Positions 55,950 through 64,000 of a DNA stretch of 64,000 bases are shown piece by piece (positions within the stretch are counted from its first letter, which is position 1; each line of letters starts with the position of its first letter). Made by a program: the position numbers and the translations under genes. The notes under the pieces were generated by a model that saw only the letters and a program-made list of their open reading frames with translations, ran no database searches and was not told the DNA's origin. Origin of the DNA: Methanobrevibacter sp. (GTDB lineage Archaea > Methanobacteriota > Methanobacteria > Methanobacteriales > Methanobacteriaceae); contig NZ_JAUNXX010000004.1 of NCBI RefSeq assembly GCF_030539555.1, forward strand, positions 1-64,000, read 5' to 3'.

Positions 55950-56513
55950 CTAATACCATACATCTTTTAAGCCGAATAGATATGCACAGGTATTTGTTAT
56001 CAAATGGATAACCAATGTCAACACAACAGCTATTATAATGAATGTGAAATCAAGTTTCACTATAAATGAGACTAAAATTAAAGCAACAATTAAAAAATCT
56101 AACTGATCAAGAATTGGTGCAGGTTTTCCTCTGCCAATTCCAAGTCTTCTTTTTAAAAAACTTCCAAGTGCATCCCCTAAAAGAGCACCGAAACCAAGTA
56201 AAAATCCAATCAGGATTCCTGAGTATAAATCACTGGCCATGGGTGTTATAATGTATGGACCAAATGTCTGGATTATTTGCGGAGCGAAATATCCTTGAAC
56301 TGCACCTGTTAAGGTTCCGATAACGGTTCCGGCGATTAAACCTCTCCAAGTCACTCCATCTCCAATCCAACGATTTCCGGAACTGTCTGATTTTCCGAAG
56401 TCCACCGGGGTGCCTCCACCAAACAATAGTCCGCTGCCATTTGAAAAATACGCAGGGAGGATGAAATAGAGAGTTGTAACACATGCAATTAAAAACATTT
56501 GAAAATCCATCAT
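55950..56513 (-). CDS. carS: CDP-archaeol synthase
   Basis: A 187-aa membrane enzyme that activates digeranylgeranylglyceryl phosphate with CTP. Five hydrophobic segments are visible. The conserved cytoplasmic loops carry PVDFGK, RWIGDGVTWRG and GDALGSFLKRRLGIGRGKPAPILDQ (shown in parts), all family hallmarks. It is convergent with mfnF and divergent from the tetraether synthase gene, another lipid enzyme. The start may be either of two adjacent ATG codons. Confidence 0.92.
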   Translation of the reverse strand: MMDFQMFLIACVTTLYFILPAYFSNGSGLLFGGGTPVDFGKSDSSGNRWIGDGVTWRGLIAGTVIGTLTGAVQGYFAPQIIQTFGPYIITPMASDLYSGILIGFLLGFGALLGDALGSFLKRRLGIGRGKPAPILDQLDFLIVALILVSFIVKLDFTFIIIAVVLTLVIHLITNTCAYLFGLKDVWY

Positions 56514-56670
56514 AATTTAATCTCGAGTCATGTTTATTTTAAGAATATTATGTTATATATAAGAATTTTCTAGTATATATTAATTAAGTTTAAATATTAA
56601 ATTATTTTAAATATATAATATTATTGTAAGTTTATACTAATGATACAGAATTGTTAGTAAGGTGATTGAT

Positions 56671-58167
56671 TTGATAATTAAAACTACAAAAAGTTTATGT
56701 CCGGAGTGTGGCAAACCACTTGAAGCGGAGGTTTATGATGAGGACGGTAAAATTTTCATCAAAAAAACTTGTGACGACCATGGTGAATTTGTAAACACTT
56801 ACTGGAGTGATGAAGATTTATACAACAGGGTGGAAAAGTTTACTCCTTCAATAACCTCTATTGAAAACCCTTCAGTTGAAGATACTGCATCATGCCCAAG
56901 TAATTGCGGGTTATGTTCAAAACATGAGACTTCCACAGTATTAGGATTGATTGATGTAACCAATAGGTGTAACTTAAAATGTCCGGTTTGCTTTGCCAAT
57001 GCGGCTGCTGCAGGATACTTATATGAACCTACTATGGAAGAAATAAGGCAAATGCTTAGAAATTTAAGAAACTTAAAACCTCATCCATGTCCTGCTATTC
57101 AATATGCGGGCGGTGAACCTACTGTCAGAAAAGACATCATTGATTTAATCAAGATGGCAAAAGAGGAAGGTTTCACTCACGTTCAAATAGCAACTAATGG
57201 TATTAGATTAGCTAAAAGAGAAAATTTGGCTAGTGATTTAAAGAAAGCCGGTTTGAACACTGTTTATCTTTCTTTTGAAGGTGTAACTCCAGAACCTTAT
57301 ATTCAAAATAAGGGAAGGGATTTGCTTCCTGATAAACTTCAGGCTATTGAAAACTGTAGAAAAGCAGGTTTAGGAGTTGTTCTAGTTCCTACATTGGTTA
57401 AAGGTGTTAATGACCAGCAAGTCGGTGAGATAATCAAATTTGCTTTTGACAATAACGATATCATATATGGTGTTAACTTCCAGCCGGTTTCATTTTCAGG
57501 AAGAACACCATCAGAACATGTTGAAGAGCAAAGGATTACTATTCCTGATTTTGTCAACATCATTGAAAGCGAAACTGATGGTCAAGTTCCAACAGATGCA
57601 TTTTATCCGCCTTCATTCGTTGAACCAATTGCAGAGTTCATTTCCCTATTGGATGGTGAGGAATCAGCTAAGGTGACCTTAAACTGTCATGAACATTGTG
57701 GAATCGCTACTTATGTATTCAGAGAAAAAACCGAAGGTGATGGAAAGGATAAATTAATCCCAATCACTGATTTCATTGATGTTGAAGACTTATGCAGCAA
57801 ATTAGATGAATACAATGAAAAACTTAAAAGCGGTAAATTTGGGTCCCGTAAGAGAGTTCTCGCCGGTTTAACTGGAAATCTTGCTAAAATGATTCATACA
57901 AGCAGATCTCCTAAAAATTTGGACATTGCAAAAGTGTTATATAATGTATTTGCTAAAGGGGATTATGACGCATTGGGTGACTTTTCCAAAGATGCAATGC
58001 TTATTTCTTGTATGCACTTTATGGATCCTTTCAACTTTGATGAAGATAGGGTTAAAAAATGTGTTATTCACTATGCAACACCTGACGGTAGAATCATTCC
58101 GTTCTGTACTATGAATTCCATGTATCGTGAAGGTGTTGAAAAAGAATTCTCAAAACCATTAAAATAA
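56671..58167 (+). CDS. tes: Tetraether lipid synthase (radical SAM)
   Basis: A 498-aa radical SAM enzyme homologous to Methanocaldococcus MJ0619, which couples archaeol chains to form tetraether lipids. The SAM cluster motif is CNLKCPVC (CxxxCxxC, residues about 100-107). Extra cysteine groups (CPECG near the N-terminus, CPSNCGLC, CHEHCG, and CVIHY with FC near the end) indicate further Fe-S clusters. The frame opens at GTG 56662, but AAGGTGAT lies exactly there and serves TTG 56671. It is divergent from carS. Confidence 0.87.
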   Translation: MIIKTTKSLCPECGKPLEAEVYDEDGKIFIKKTCDDHGEFVNTYWSDEDLYNRVEKFTPSITSIENPSVEDTASCPSNCGLCSKHETSTVLGLIDVTNRCNLKCPVCFANAAAAGYLYEPTMEEIRQMLRNLRNLKPHPCPAIQYAGGEPTVRKDIIDLIKMAKEEGFTHVQIATNGIRLAKRENLASDLKKAGLNTVYLSFEGVTPEPYIQNKGRDLLPDKLQAIENCRKAGLGVVLVPTLVKGVNDQQVGEIIKFAFDNNDIIYGVNFQPVSFSGRTPSEHVEEQRITIPDFVNIIESETDGQVPTDAFYPPSFVEPIAEFISLLDGEESAKVTLNCHEHCGIATYVFREKTEGDGKDKLIPITDFIDVEDLCSKLDEYNEKLKSGKFGSRKRVLAGLTGNLAKMIHTSRSPKNLDIAKVLYNVFAKGDYDALGDFSKDAMLISCMHFMDPFNFDEDRVKKCVIHYATPDGRIIPFCTMNSMYREGVEKEFSKPLK

Positions 58168-58277
58168 ACTAGCATATCAAATCACCTAAAAACTTATTTT
58201 TGTATTTGGGGTTTTCCCTGAATACTTCGATATTTTTTATTTACATTATTTTCTTATTGATTATTATAGTGATATAA

Positions 58278-58763
58278 ATGGATATTATTAAAGGAAAAAC
58301 ATGGACTTTTGGGGAAAATATTGATACTGATGTAATTATTCCCGGAAGGTATTTAAGAACATTCAATCCTCAGGATTTGGCGGATCATGTACTAGAAGGT
58401 GAACGTCCGGATTTTACAAAAAATGTTAAAAAAGGAGATATTATTGTAGCGGATGAAAACTTTGGATGTGGTTCATCAAGGGAACAGGCTCCAGTCGCCA
58501 TTAAAACTGCGGGTGTCGATGCAATCGTTGCCAAATCTTTTGCAAGGATTTTTTACAGAAATGCAATTAATATTGGGTTGCCAGTTATCGTTTCAGATAT
58601 TGAAGCAGAAGATGGTGACATTTTAATTATTGATTTGTCTAAAGGGGAATTGATAAACCAAACAACAGGTGAATCAGCCACCTTTGAACCATTCAAAGAA
58701 TTTATGTTAAATATTTTGGAAGACGGTGGATTAGTTAACCATTATTTAAATGATAATGAATAA
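58278..58763 (+). CDS. hacB: Homoaconitase small subunit (HacB)
   Basis: A 161-aa small subunit of the LeuD/HacB family. The substrate-loop motif is YLRT (25-28), which in methanogens marks homoaconitase of coenzyme B synthesis rather than isopropylmalate isomerase. The segment [14 protein letters not shown] is the other family hallmark. The large subunit gene is not in the window. It is followed after 23 bases by the zinc-finger gene. Confidence 0.85.
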   Translation: MDIIKGKTWTFGENIDTDVIIPGRYLRTFNPQDLADHVLEGERPDFTKNVKKGDIIVADENFGCGSSREQAPVAIKTAGVDAIVAKSFARIFYRNAINIGLPVIVSDIEAEDGDILIIDLSKGELINQTTGESATFEPFKEFMLNILEDGGLVNHYLNDNE

Positions 58764-58786
58764 TTTTTAGTTATAGAGGTATTAAA

Positions 58787-59413
58787 ATGGATTGTCCGAT
58801 TTGCGGTAGTGATGATATAGAAATTTTAAACTCGAAGCAGAAATCATCAAAGAAAAAGTTAATGGAAGAGTATTTATTGAAATGTGAAGATTGTGGACAT
58901 GTTTTTAAAGATGTGATTTCTCTAAAAAAACCTAAACCTTACAGATTAATCATATCTGAACATGATAAATCTCACAAGACAACTATTGAATTATCTCCAA
59001 GTGATGAGCTAAAAGTTGGAGATGTTTTGCTGTCTGATTTGGGTCAGGTTGAAGTAACCAGCATTGAAGTTAATGATAAAAGAGTAAATAACTCTAAAAT
59101 TGAAGATATAAATACTATTTGGGCATCTTCAGTTGAGATTCCCGCCCGTATTGGTTTTTCAGTGGATTTGCATGGTAATGTGGATTCATATAAACTTGAT
59201 TTGGACAGGGATTTTGAAATCGCTCCGGGGGATGTAGTTAAAATTGAAAATCACATTGTCAAGGTGCATGTTGTTAAAACTCAGGAAAGAAAACTCACTT
59301 CAGGTTTTGCAAAAGCAGGGGTAATTAAAAGGGTTTACTCAAAACCTGTCAAATTCAACAATTTTGACTATGATTTGACTAAAGACATTGTTAAAAAAAC
59401 TATTCGAGATTAA
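58787..59413 (+). CDS. HVO_0476-family zinc-finger protein
   Basis: A 208-aa archaeal protein. An N-terminal zinc ribbon (CPICG and CEDCG, residues 3-40) is followed by a strand-rich domain (LKVGDVLLSDLGQVEVTSIEV). The family is widespread in archaea but its function is unknown. ATG follows AGAGGT. The methylthiotransferase gene begins three bases after the stop, so the two are co-transcribed. Confidence 0.78.
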   Translation: MDCPICGSDDIEILNSKQKSSKKKLMEEYLLKCEDCGHVFKDVISLKKPKPYRLIISEHDKSHKTTIELSPSDELKVGDVLLSDLGQVEVTSIEVNDKRVNNSKIEDINTIWASSVEIPARIGFSVDLHGNVDSYKLDLDRDFEIAPGDVVKIENHIVKVHVVKTQERKLTSGFAKAGVIKRVYSKPVKFNNFDYDLTKDIVKKTIRD

Positions 59414-59415
59414 CC

Positions 59416-60696
59416 ATGAAAGTTTATATTGACTCTTACGGATGCACATTCAATAAAGCGGATGCACAGATTATGGCGGGTGTGCTTTTAGAAAATAAAA
59501 TAGATATTACCGATTCTATTGATGAAGCTGATGTTATTATTGTAAATACCTGTTATGTTAAATTGCCTACTGAAAATAAAGTTGTATACAGGATTCAGAA
59601 GCTTCAAAAGGAGTTTCCAGATAAAAAAATTATTGTCAGTGGGTGTATGGTTGAAATTGATCCTGAAAAATTAGAAAAAATTGGGCCGAACTGTTCCTGG
59701 ATAGGTCCTCATCAATTAAATAAGTCCGCTGATGTTGTTAATGGAACATATTGCGGTGAAGTTATTCGGGAAACTGGTTTTACAAAGGAAAGTAAAGTGG
59801 GTGTTCCAAAACTCGCAGATGATGGTTATATTCATATAATTCAGATATGTGAAGGCTGTTTGGGTGCATGTACATTTTGCTGCACTCGTTTTGCCCGAGG
59901 TCCATTAAATAGTTATCCTATTGCAGATATTGTTGCAGAAGCAAAGGATGCAATTGAAAATGGGGCATGTGAAATTCAGCTTACCGCTCAAGACACTGCG
60001 GCTTTTGGCCGGGACAGCGGTGAAAAACTATCTGATTTAATTGAAGAAGTGGCCAATTTAGAAGGAGATTTTCGTGTTCGTGTTGGAATGATGCACCCTA
60101 AAAACATTCTGAATGATGTTGATGACATAATTTGTGCAATGAAACATCCGAAGGTATATAATTTCATTCATTTGCCTATACAATCTGGCAGTGATAAGGT
60201 CCTATCTGAAATGAGGCGGGGTCACACTTTACATCAGTACATGGACATAGTCTCAAAATTCAAAAATGAAATTCATGATTTAACCTTGGCGGTGGATATC
60301 ATTGTCGGTTATCCTAGTGAAACTGATGAAGATTTTAATCAAACAGTCGAATTTCTTAAAAATGTAAAGCCGAATCTAATTCATTTGTCAAAATATCAGC
60401 ATCGTAAAGGTGCAATTTCATCTTCTCTTAAGGAGATTCCGCCGGAGGTAATGAAGAAACGTTCTAAATTTTTATCTGAAATTAAATCAGAAATCACTGA
60501 AGAGGAGAACAAAGAATTGGTTGGATCTCATCAGAAAGTATTGGTTGTGGAAAAAGGCTCTAAAGGAGGTTTCATTGCAAAAACTGATTCTTATATTCCA
60601 GTTATTGTTGATGATGTTGAGTTAGGAAGTTTTGTTGATGTAAAAATAACCGAAGCAACTGCCACTTACCTTAAAAGCCAATTGATTAATGAATAA
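59416..60696 (+). CDS. tRNA t6A37 methylthiotransferase (archaeal MtaB type)
   Basis: A 426-aa radical SAM methylthiotransferase that adds a methylthio group to t6A37 in tRNA. The N-terminal UPF0004 domain has its cluster cysteines in YGCTFNKADA, VNTCYV and SGCMVE. The SAM motif is CLGACTFC, and the C-terminal TRAM domain is HQKVLVVEKGSKGGFIAKT. It resembles the archaeal and eukaryotic CDKAL1 branch. Confidence 0.9.
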   Translation: MKVYIDSYGCTFNKADAQIMAGVLLENKIDITDSIDEADVIIVNTCYVKLPTENKVVYRIQKLQKEFPDKKIIVSGCMVEIDPEKLEKIGPNCSWIGPHQLNKSADVVNGTYCGEVIRETGFTKESKVGVPKLADDGYIHIIQICEGCLGACTFCCTRFARGPLNSYPIADIVAEAKDAIENGACEIQLTAQDTAAFGRDSGEKLSDLIEEVANLEGDFRVRVGMMHPKNILNDVDDIICAMKHPKVYNFIHLPIQSGSDKVLSEMRRGHTLHQYMDIVSKFKNEIHDLTLAVDIIVGYPSETDEDFNQTVEFLKNVKPNLIHLSKYQHRKGAISSSLKEIPPEVMKKRSKFLSEIKSEITEEENKELVGSHQKVLVVEKGSKGGFIAKTDSYIPVIVDDVELGSFVDVKITEATATYLKSQLINE

Positions 60697-60895
60697 ATTT
60701 TTTATTTTAAATTTTTCTTATTTTTATATTTTTACCTAAGTTTTATCCTTTAATTATAATCAATATCAATATTTTTTTCTAGTTTTCAAAAGCATTTTAG
60801 GATAAGGTTACTACTATAATATGGGGGTAGAATATGGAGTTTTACCGATACCTTTATATACTATTGCGTACTATCATTTAATTGGAGGTGTAATA

Positions 60896-61096
60896 ATGAG
60901 TGAATTACCAATCGCACCAGTCGGTCGTATCTTAAAAAATGCTGGCGCTCAAAGAATTAGTGACGATGCAAAAATTGCATTAGCTGAAGCATTAGAAGAA
61001 AAAGGTGACGAAATCGCACAAAAAGCTGTTAATTTCGCACGCCATGCTGGTAGAAAAACTGTAAAAGCTGAAGATATCAAATTAGCAATCAAATAG
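60896..61096 (+). CDS. Archaeal histone (HMf type)
   Basis: A 66-aa single histone fold that wraps DNA as dimers and higher assemblies. The sequence follows the HMf pattern: [14 protein letters not shown], then [15 protein letters not shown] and [17 protein letters not shown]. The frame is open 25 codons further upstream, but a TATA box (TTTATATA, 60853-60860) and a strong GGAGGT site fix ATG 60896. Highly biased codons suggest strong expression. Confidence 0.95.
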   Translation: MSELPIAPVGRILKNAGAQRISDDAKIALAEALEEKGDEIAQKAVNFARHAGRKTVKAEDIKLAIK

Positions 61097-61144
61097 ATTT
61101 ACTAATTGGTTATTTTCAAAAAAAGCTTTATATAATAAAATCTA

Positions 61145-61173
61145 TTGGCCATTTCTCTTGGTCAATTTTTTTT
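61145..61173 (+). terminator. Terminator after the histone gene
   Basis: TTGGCC (61145-61150) pairs with GGTCAA (61160-61165) and is followed by eight T. It lies about 50 bases after the histone stop codon. A TATA box, TTTATATAT at 61228-61236, follows for the tRNA pair. Confidence 0.6.
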
Positions 61174-61266
61174 ATTTTTAAAATACTTTTATTTTTACAA
61201 CTTGTCCTATATTCTTTTTCGGTAAACTTTATATATTACTTAAGACAAATTACTGTATGTTGTATA

Positions 61267-61338
61267 GGACCGGTGGTCTAGGGGTATGATTCCTCTTTGA
61301 CGTGGAGGAGATCACGAGTTCGAATCTCGTTCGGTCCA
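61267..61338 (+). tRNA. tRNA-Val (anticodon GAC)
   Basis: A 72-base cloverleaf. The acceptor stem GGACCGG pairs with the 3' end before the A discriminator at 61338. The anticodon stem CCTCT/GGAGG encloses TTGACGT, giving anticodon GAC. The T arm has GTTCGAATC. A TATA box at 61228-61236 fits a start near 61258. The tRNA-Phe gene follows after three bases, so both are cut from one transcript. Confidence 0.95.
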
Positions 61339-61341
61339 TAT

Positions 61342-61414
61342 GCCATGGTAGTTCAGATGGGAGAACGCTAGACTGAAGATCTAGATGTCGCTGGTTCAAG
61401 TCCGGCCCATGGCA
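61342..61414 (+). tRNA. tRNA-Phe (anticodon GAA)
   Basis: A 73-base cloverleaf with acceptor GCCATGG pairing with the 3' CCATGGC. The anticodon stem CTAGA/TCTAG encloses CTGAAGA, giving anticodon GAA. The T loop reads GTTCAAGTC. It is transcribed together with tRNA-Val. Confidence 0.95.
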
Positions 61415-61519
61415 TTACTTTTTATTGCTATTTTTTTATTAATTTCTGCTTTTTTTAGTGATATTGCTCTTTGTAAAGTGGTGTTTATTAAAATTTAAAA
61501 AAAGAAAGGATTAATTACC

Positions 61520-62248
61520 TTATTTTTTTGTTAAGGTAATTGGTTTTGGTTTCACTTGGGTATTTTCACGTAATTCTTTGTATCTTTTTACAATTTCGTA
61601 TCCGTAATTACTTGCAATTTTATCTGCACCCGCAGTTAAAACCTGGTTGGCTATTTTATAGCTGTCCACTCCACCGTAAATTTCGATTTTGATTTTTGGA
61701 GCGTATTTTTGGATAATGTTAATGTCATTTACAATTTCATAAATGTGGCATGGGGTTACAAATCCTGTTGCGGTTTTAATAAAGTCCGCTCCTGCCTTTT
61801 GGGCAACTTGTACAATGGCTGATTTTTCAGCATCGTCAAGGGCTTTGACTTCAATGTTGACTTTTAATATTTTATCGCCCATGACTTTCTTGATTTCTTC
61901 AATTTCTTTTCCGATTAAGTCATATTTTTTATCTTTCAAATAGCTTAAGTTAATTACAACTTCAAGCTCATCCACGCCTTTATCAATTAAAGCGGTTGTT
62001 TCGGCTATTTTTGTTTCAGTATCTTCAAAGCCTAATGGAAATCCAACAACACTGCCTACCTTAATGTCGGTATCGGATAAAACTTCTTTAGCCAACGGAA
62101 TATATGTCGGTGATACGACAACAGAGTTAAATGTTGATTCTTTGGCCTTTTCTAGAAATTCTTTCATTTCCTCTTCGGTTATGATGTTGTTTAAATTGAC
62201 GTAATTGATGTAACTTGCCAATTCTCTTGAATTTTTTATATTGTACAT
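61520..62248 (-). CDS. deoC: DeoC-family aldolase, deoxyribose-phosphate aldolase-like
   Basis: A 242-aa TIM barrel of the DeoC family. The Schiff-base lysine is present in GADFIKTATGF. Two residues of the E. coli proton relay appear changed: the Asp in DEVDVV reads Glu here (DELEVV), and the second lysine, in FKPAGG, aligns with Glu (IEIYGG). The chemistry may therefore differ from that of deoxyribose-5-phosphate aldolase. ATG follows GTGGTAAT. It is transcribed alone, convergent with the tRNA pair. Confidence 0.82.
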   Translation of the reverse strand: MYNIKNSRELASYINYVNLNNIITEEEMKEFLEKAKESTFNSVVVSPTYIPLAKEVLSDTDIKVGSVVGFPLGFEDTETKIAETTALIDKGVDELEVVINLSYLKDKKYDLIGKEIEEIKKVMGDKILKVNIEVKALDDAEKSAIVQVAQKAGADFIKTATGFVTPCHIYEIVNDINIIQKYAPKIKIEIYGGVDSYKIANQVLTAGADKIASNYGYEIVKRYKELRENTQVKPKPITLTKK

Positions 62249-62304
62249 ATTACCACTCTCTTATAATTAGTTAGTATTTACACGAATGAACTATTTAAAT
62301 ATTT

Positions 62305-63969
62305 TCATATCAATTTTTTTATCATGTAAGGTCCGACCTTTTCATATCCGAATTTTCGATAATAATTTCTGGATCCGATTCCACTGATTATTGCAACTTC
62401 CTCTTTTCCATTGTCTATCGACAAGTCTTCAGCTTCTTTTAGAAGTCTTTCACCGAATCCTGTGTGTTGGCCTATTTTTGGATTTTTATCTCCAATCTTT
62501 ATCATGTTTCCATAGACGTGCAGTTCACGAACGAGTGCAGTTTTATCGGTGATTTCTTTTCTAAAGTGATTTTTGGATGGAAATCTTAACCTAAGAAATC
62601 CGGCAATGCTTTCCTCATTATGGTCCTCTATAGATAAAAAGTTTTCTTCACCTTCACATGCGGTGTAGGTTTCCTTGAAAAGTTCAAAATCATCCAAACT
62701 GTACTCCTGGTTTGTCTTTTTATGGCCAATTTCACGGCATCTGATGCATTGGCAGTTGATATGCTTTTCTTCCAGTTTATTGTAGACAAGTTCTCCAAGG
62801 TTGGATTTCCTAACGCCAGCTTCAATAAGTGTTGAAGGAATGTCTCTTTGTATTCTCATTGTTCTAACCCATTTTGGAAGTATTTTTTTGATTTTGACAA
62901 TCAGTTCAACAGCTTCCTCGTCTGTGTAGGGTGCATATCCTCCATTTTTCCACAGGTCATATAATTCACTGCCTTCAGTAACCAGGCAGGGATATATTTT
63001 AAGCATATCCGGTTTGAAGTTATCATCACTGAACAGCTGTTTAAACATTTTCAAATCCTGATTTTCACTTACAAATAATCCCGGCATCATATGCATTGCA
63101 ACTTTTATCGCAGAATCTCTTAAAAGCTGATTTGCTTCAATCACATCTGCAATGCTATGGCCCCTTTTAATTTTCAGATACAAATCATCGGATAATGTCT
63201 GAACGCCCAGTTCAACTCTTGTTACTCCAAAATCCAACATCCTGTTGATATGTTCCTTTTTACAGTAATCTGGTCGTGTTTCAAAGGTCATCCCAACGCA
63301 TCTGACTTTGGAATTTTCATTTGCTTTTTGAACATCACTAATTAAAACGTAATCATTTGGAGGATAGGTTTTCAAAATCCCCTTTTCAAAAGACCTGATT
63401 TCATCATAATCAAGGTTATATTCATAATTTGTAGGCTTGTTTTCAAGAATCAATCCAAAATCTGTCATGGCCTTTAGGCATTGGGATGTAAACCATTCCT
63501 GATAACATAAATCTCTTGAGGGGAATGTTCCTCCCATTATAATCAATTCCACTTTGTCAATTGGATGGCCTATTTTTTTAAGCTGCTTCAGCCTATTAAA
63601 ACATTGGACATATGGATGGAATTCATACATTCTACCTCTGAGTGCAGCGGGCTCCTCACCGGTGTAGCTTGGAGGTGCTATGTCACTTTCAGGACAGTAA
63701 AAGCATCTTCCATGGGGACATTTGTGGGGATGGCACATCACGGCCACTATTGCAACGCCGGACATTGTTCTTGTGGGTTTCTTCTTAAGGATTCCGGAAA
63801 CGATTTCCTTTTCTTCAGGCTTTGCATATTCTAAAATGTCAGCATTACTCATAAATCGTGATAGTTTCAAATCTCTGCAAAGTTGTCTTTTTTCAACTTC
63901 CAGATCACGTCGAGTAGATATTTTTCCATTAAGAATATCGTTGATTATTGTCCTGCATGCTTTTTCCAT
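62305..63969 (-). CDS. elp3: Elp3, tRNA U34 carboxymethyl-transfer enzyme
   Basis: A 554-aa Elongator catalytic subunit type protein that modifies wobble uridine of tRNA. The radical SAM part carries the cysteine motif [17 protein letters not shown] (about residues 80-96), and the C-terminal GNAT domain has [14 protein letters not shown] as the acetyl-CoA loop. A zinc site ([11 protein letters not shown]) lies between. ATG follows GGTGTA and the full length is present, ending 31 bases before the window edge. Confidence 0.93.
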   Translation of the reverse strand: MEKACRTIINDILNGKISTRRDLEVEKRQLCRDLKLSRFMSNADILEYAKPEEKEIVSGILKKKPTRTMSGVAIVAVMCHPHKCPHGRCFYCPESDIAPPSYTGEEPAALRGRMYEFHPYVQCFNRLKQLKKIGHPIDKVELIIMGGTFPSRDLCYQEWFTSQCLKAMTDFGLILENKPTNYEYNLDYDEIRSFEKGILKTYPPNDYVLISDVQKANENSKVRCVGMTFETRPDYCKKEHINRMLDFGVTRVELGVQTLSDDLYLKIKRGHSIADVIEANQLLRDSAIKVAMHMMPGLFVSENQDLKMFKQLFSDDNFKPDMLKIYPCLVTEGSELYDLWKNGGYAPYTDEEAVELIVKIKKILPKWVRTMRIQRDIPSTLIEAGVRKSNLGELVYNKLEEKHINCQCIRCREIGHKKTNQEYSLDDFELFKETYTACEGEENFLSIEDHNEESIAGFLRLRFPSKNHFRKEITDKTALVRELHVYGNMIKIGDKNPKIGQHTGFGERLLKEAEDLSIDNGKEEVAIISGIGSRNYYRKFGYEKVGPYMIKKLI

Positions 63970-64000
63970 TTTTTACACCAATAGTTTTAAATTAATAGTT

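Noticed and set aside
1-64000. CRISPR array
   Set aside because: No series of regularly spaced identical repeats with unique spacers was seen. The three CTATACAATTTTT copies are irregularly spaced.

Overview
The window is from a low-GC methanogenic archaeon, most likely a Methanobrevibacter-type member of the Methanobacteriales. The support is an HMf-type histone, methanofuran genes (mfnD, mfnF), ether-lipid genes (carS, a tetraether synthase, a geranylgeranyl reductase), a homoaconitase small subunit, archaeal RibL and PyrI, Nog1, Elp3 and an archaeal methylthiotransferase. Other signs are adhesin-like secreted proteins, TATA-box promoters and GGTGAT/GGAGGT ribosome binding sites. The species cannot be fixed from the sequence alone.

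Layout. 1-8 kb: tRNA-Leu beside repeats and a gene remnant, then surface-glycan genes (glycosyltransferase, repeat-unit polymerase, flippase, UDP-sugar dehydrogenase). 8-20.5 kb: housekeeping and metabolism (SurE, Nog1, a flavin oxidoreductase of foreign look, geranylgeranyl reductase beside a dead ferredoxin, TldD-AMMECR1, a GMC oxidoreductase, and a minus-strand run hisA-ribL-argC-flavodoxin-pyrI). 20.5-29.6 kb: an ABC exporter behind a perfect 20-bp DtxR-like palindrome, then two paralogous adhesin-like genes (one dead) and a second FtsX-type permease. 29.6-31.8 kb: three consecutive dead genes (methyltransferase, TnpB, MATE). 31.8-36.9 kb: small genes, then an ArsR regulator and a His-rich P1B metal ATPase, and a RhuM-family gene. 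37-51 kb: MATE, then two related nickel/peptide-type ABC transporters with two GNAT acetyltransferases and a QueG-like Fe-S protein. Their promoters share a recurring palindrome, AAGTATTACTT, often paired at 31-32 bp. 51-64 kb: conserved archaeal genes (truA, wecB-mfnD-mfnF, carS, tes, hacB, Zn-finger protein, methylthiotransferase, histone, tRNA-Val, tRNA-Phe, deoC-like, elp3).

The unifying theme of the accessory part is metal handling: a DtxR-like box, an ArsR/P1B-ATPase pair with its own palindromes, and the nickel/peptide transporter regulon. The transporter-GNAT-QueG-like group with its shared palindrome is the best candidate for an undescribed system. The block of exporter, permease and adhesins ending in a CxxC/HxH tail is second. 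The large number of dead genes fits a host-associated genome in decay.
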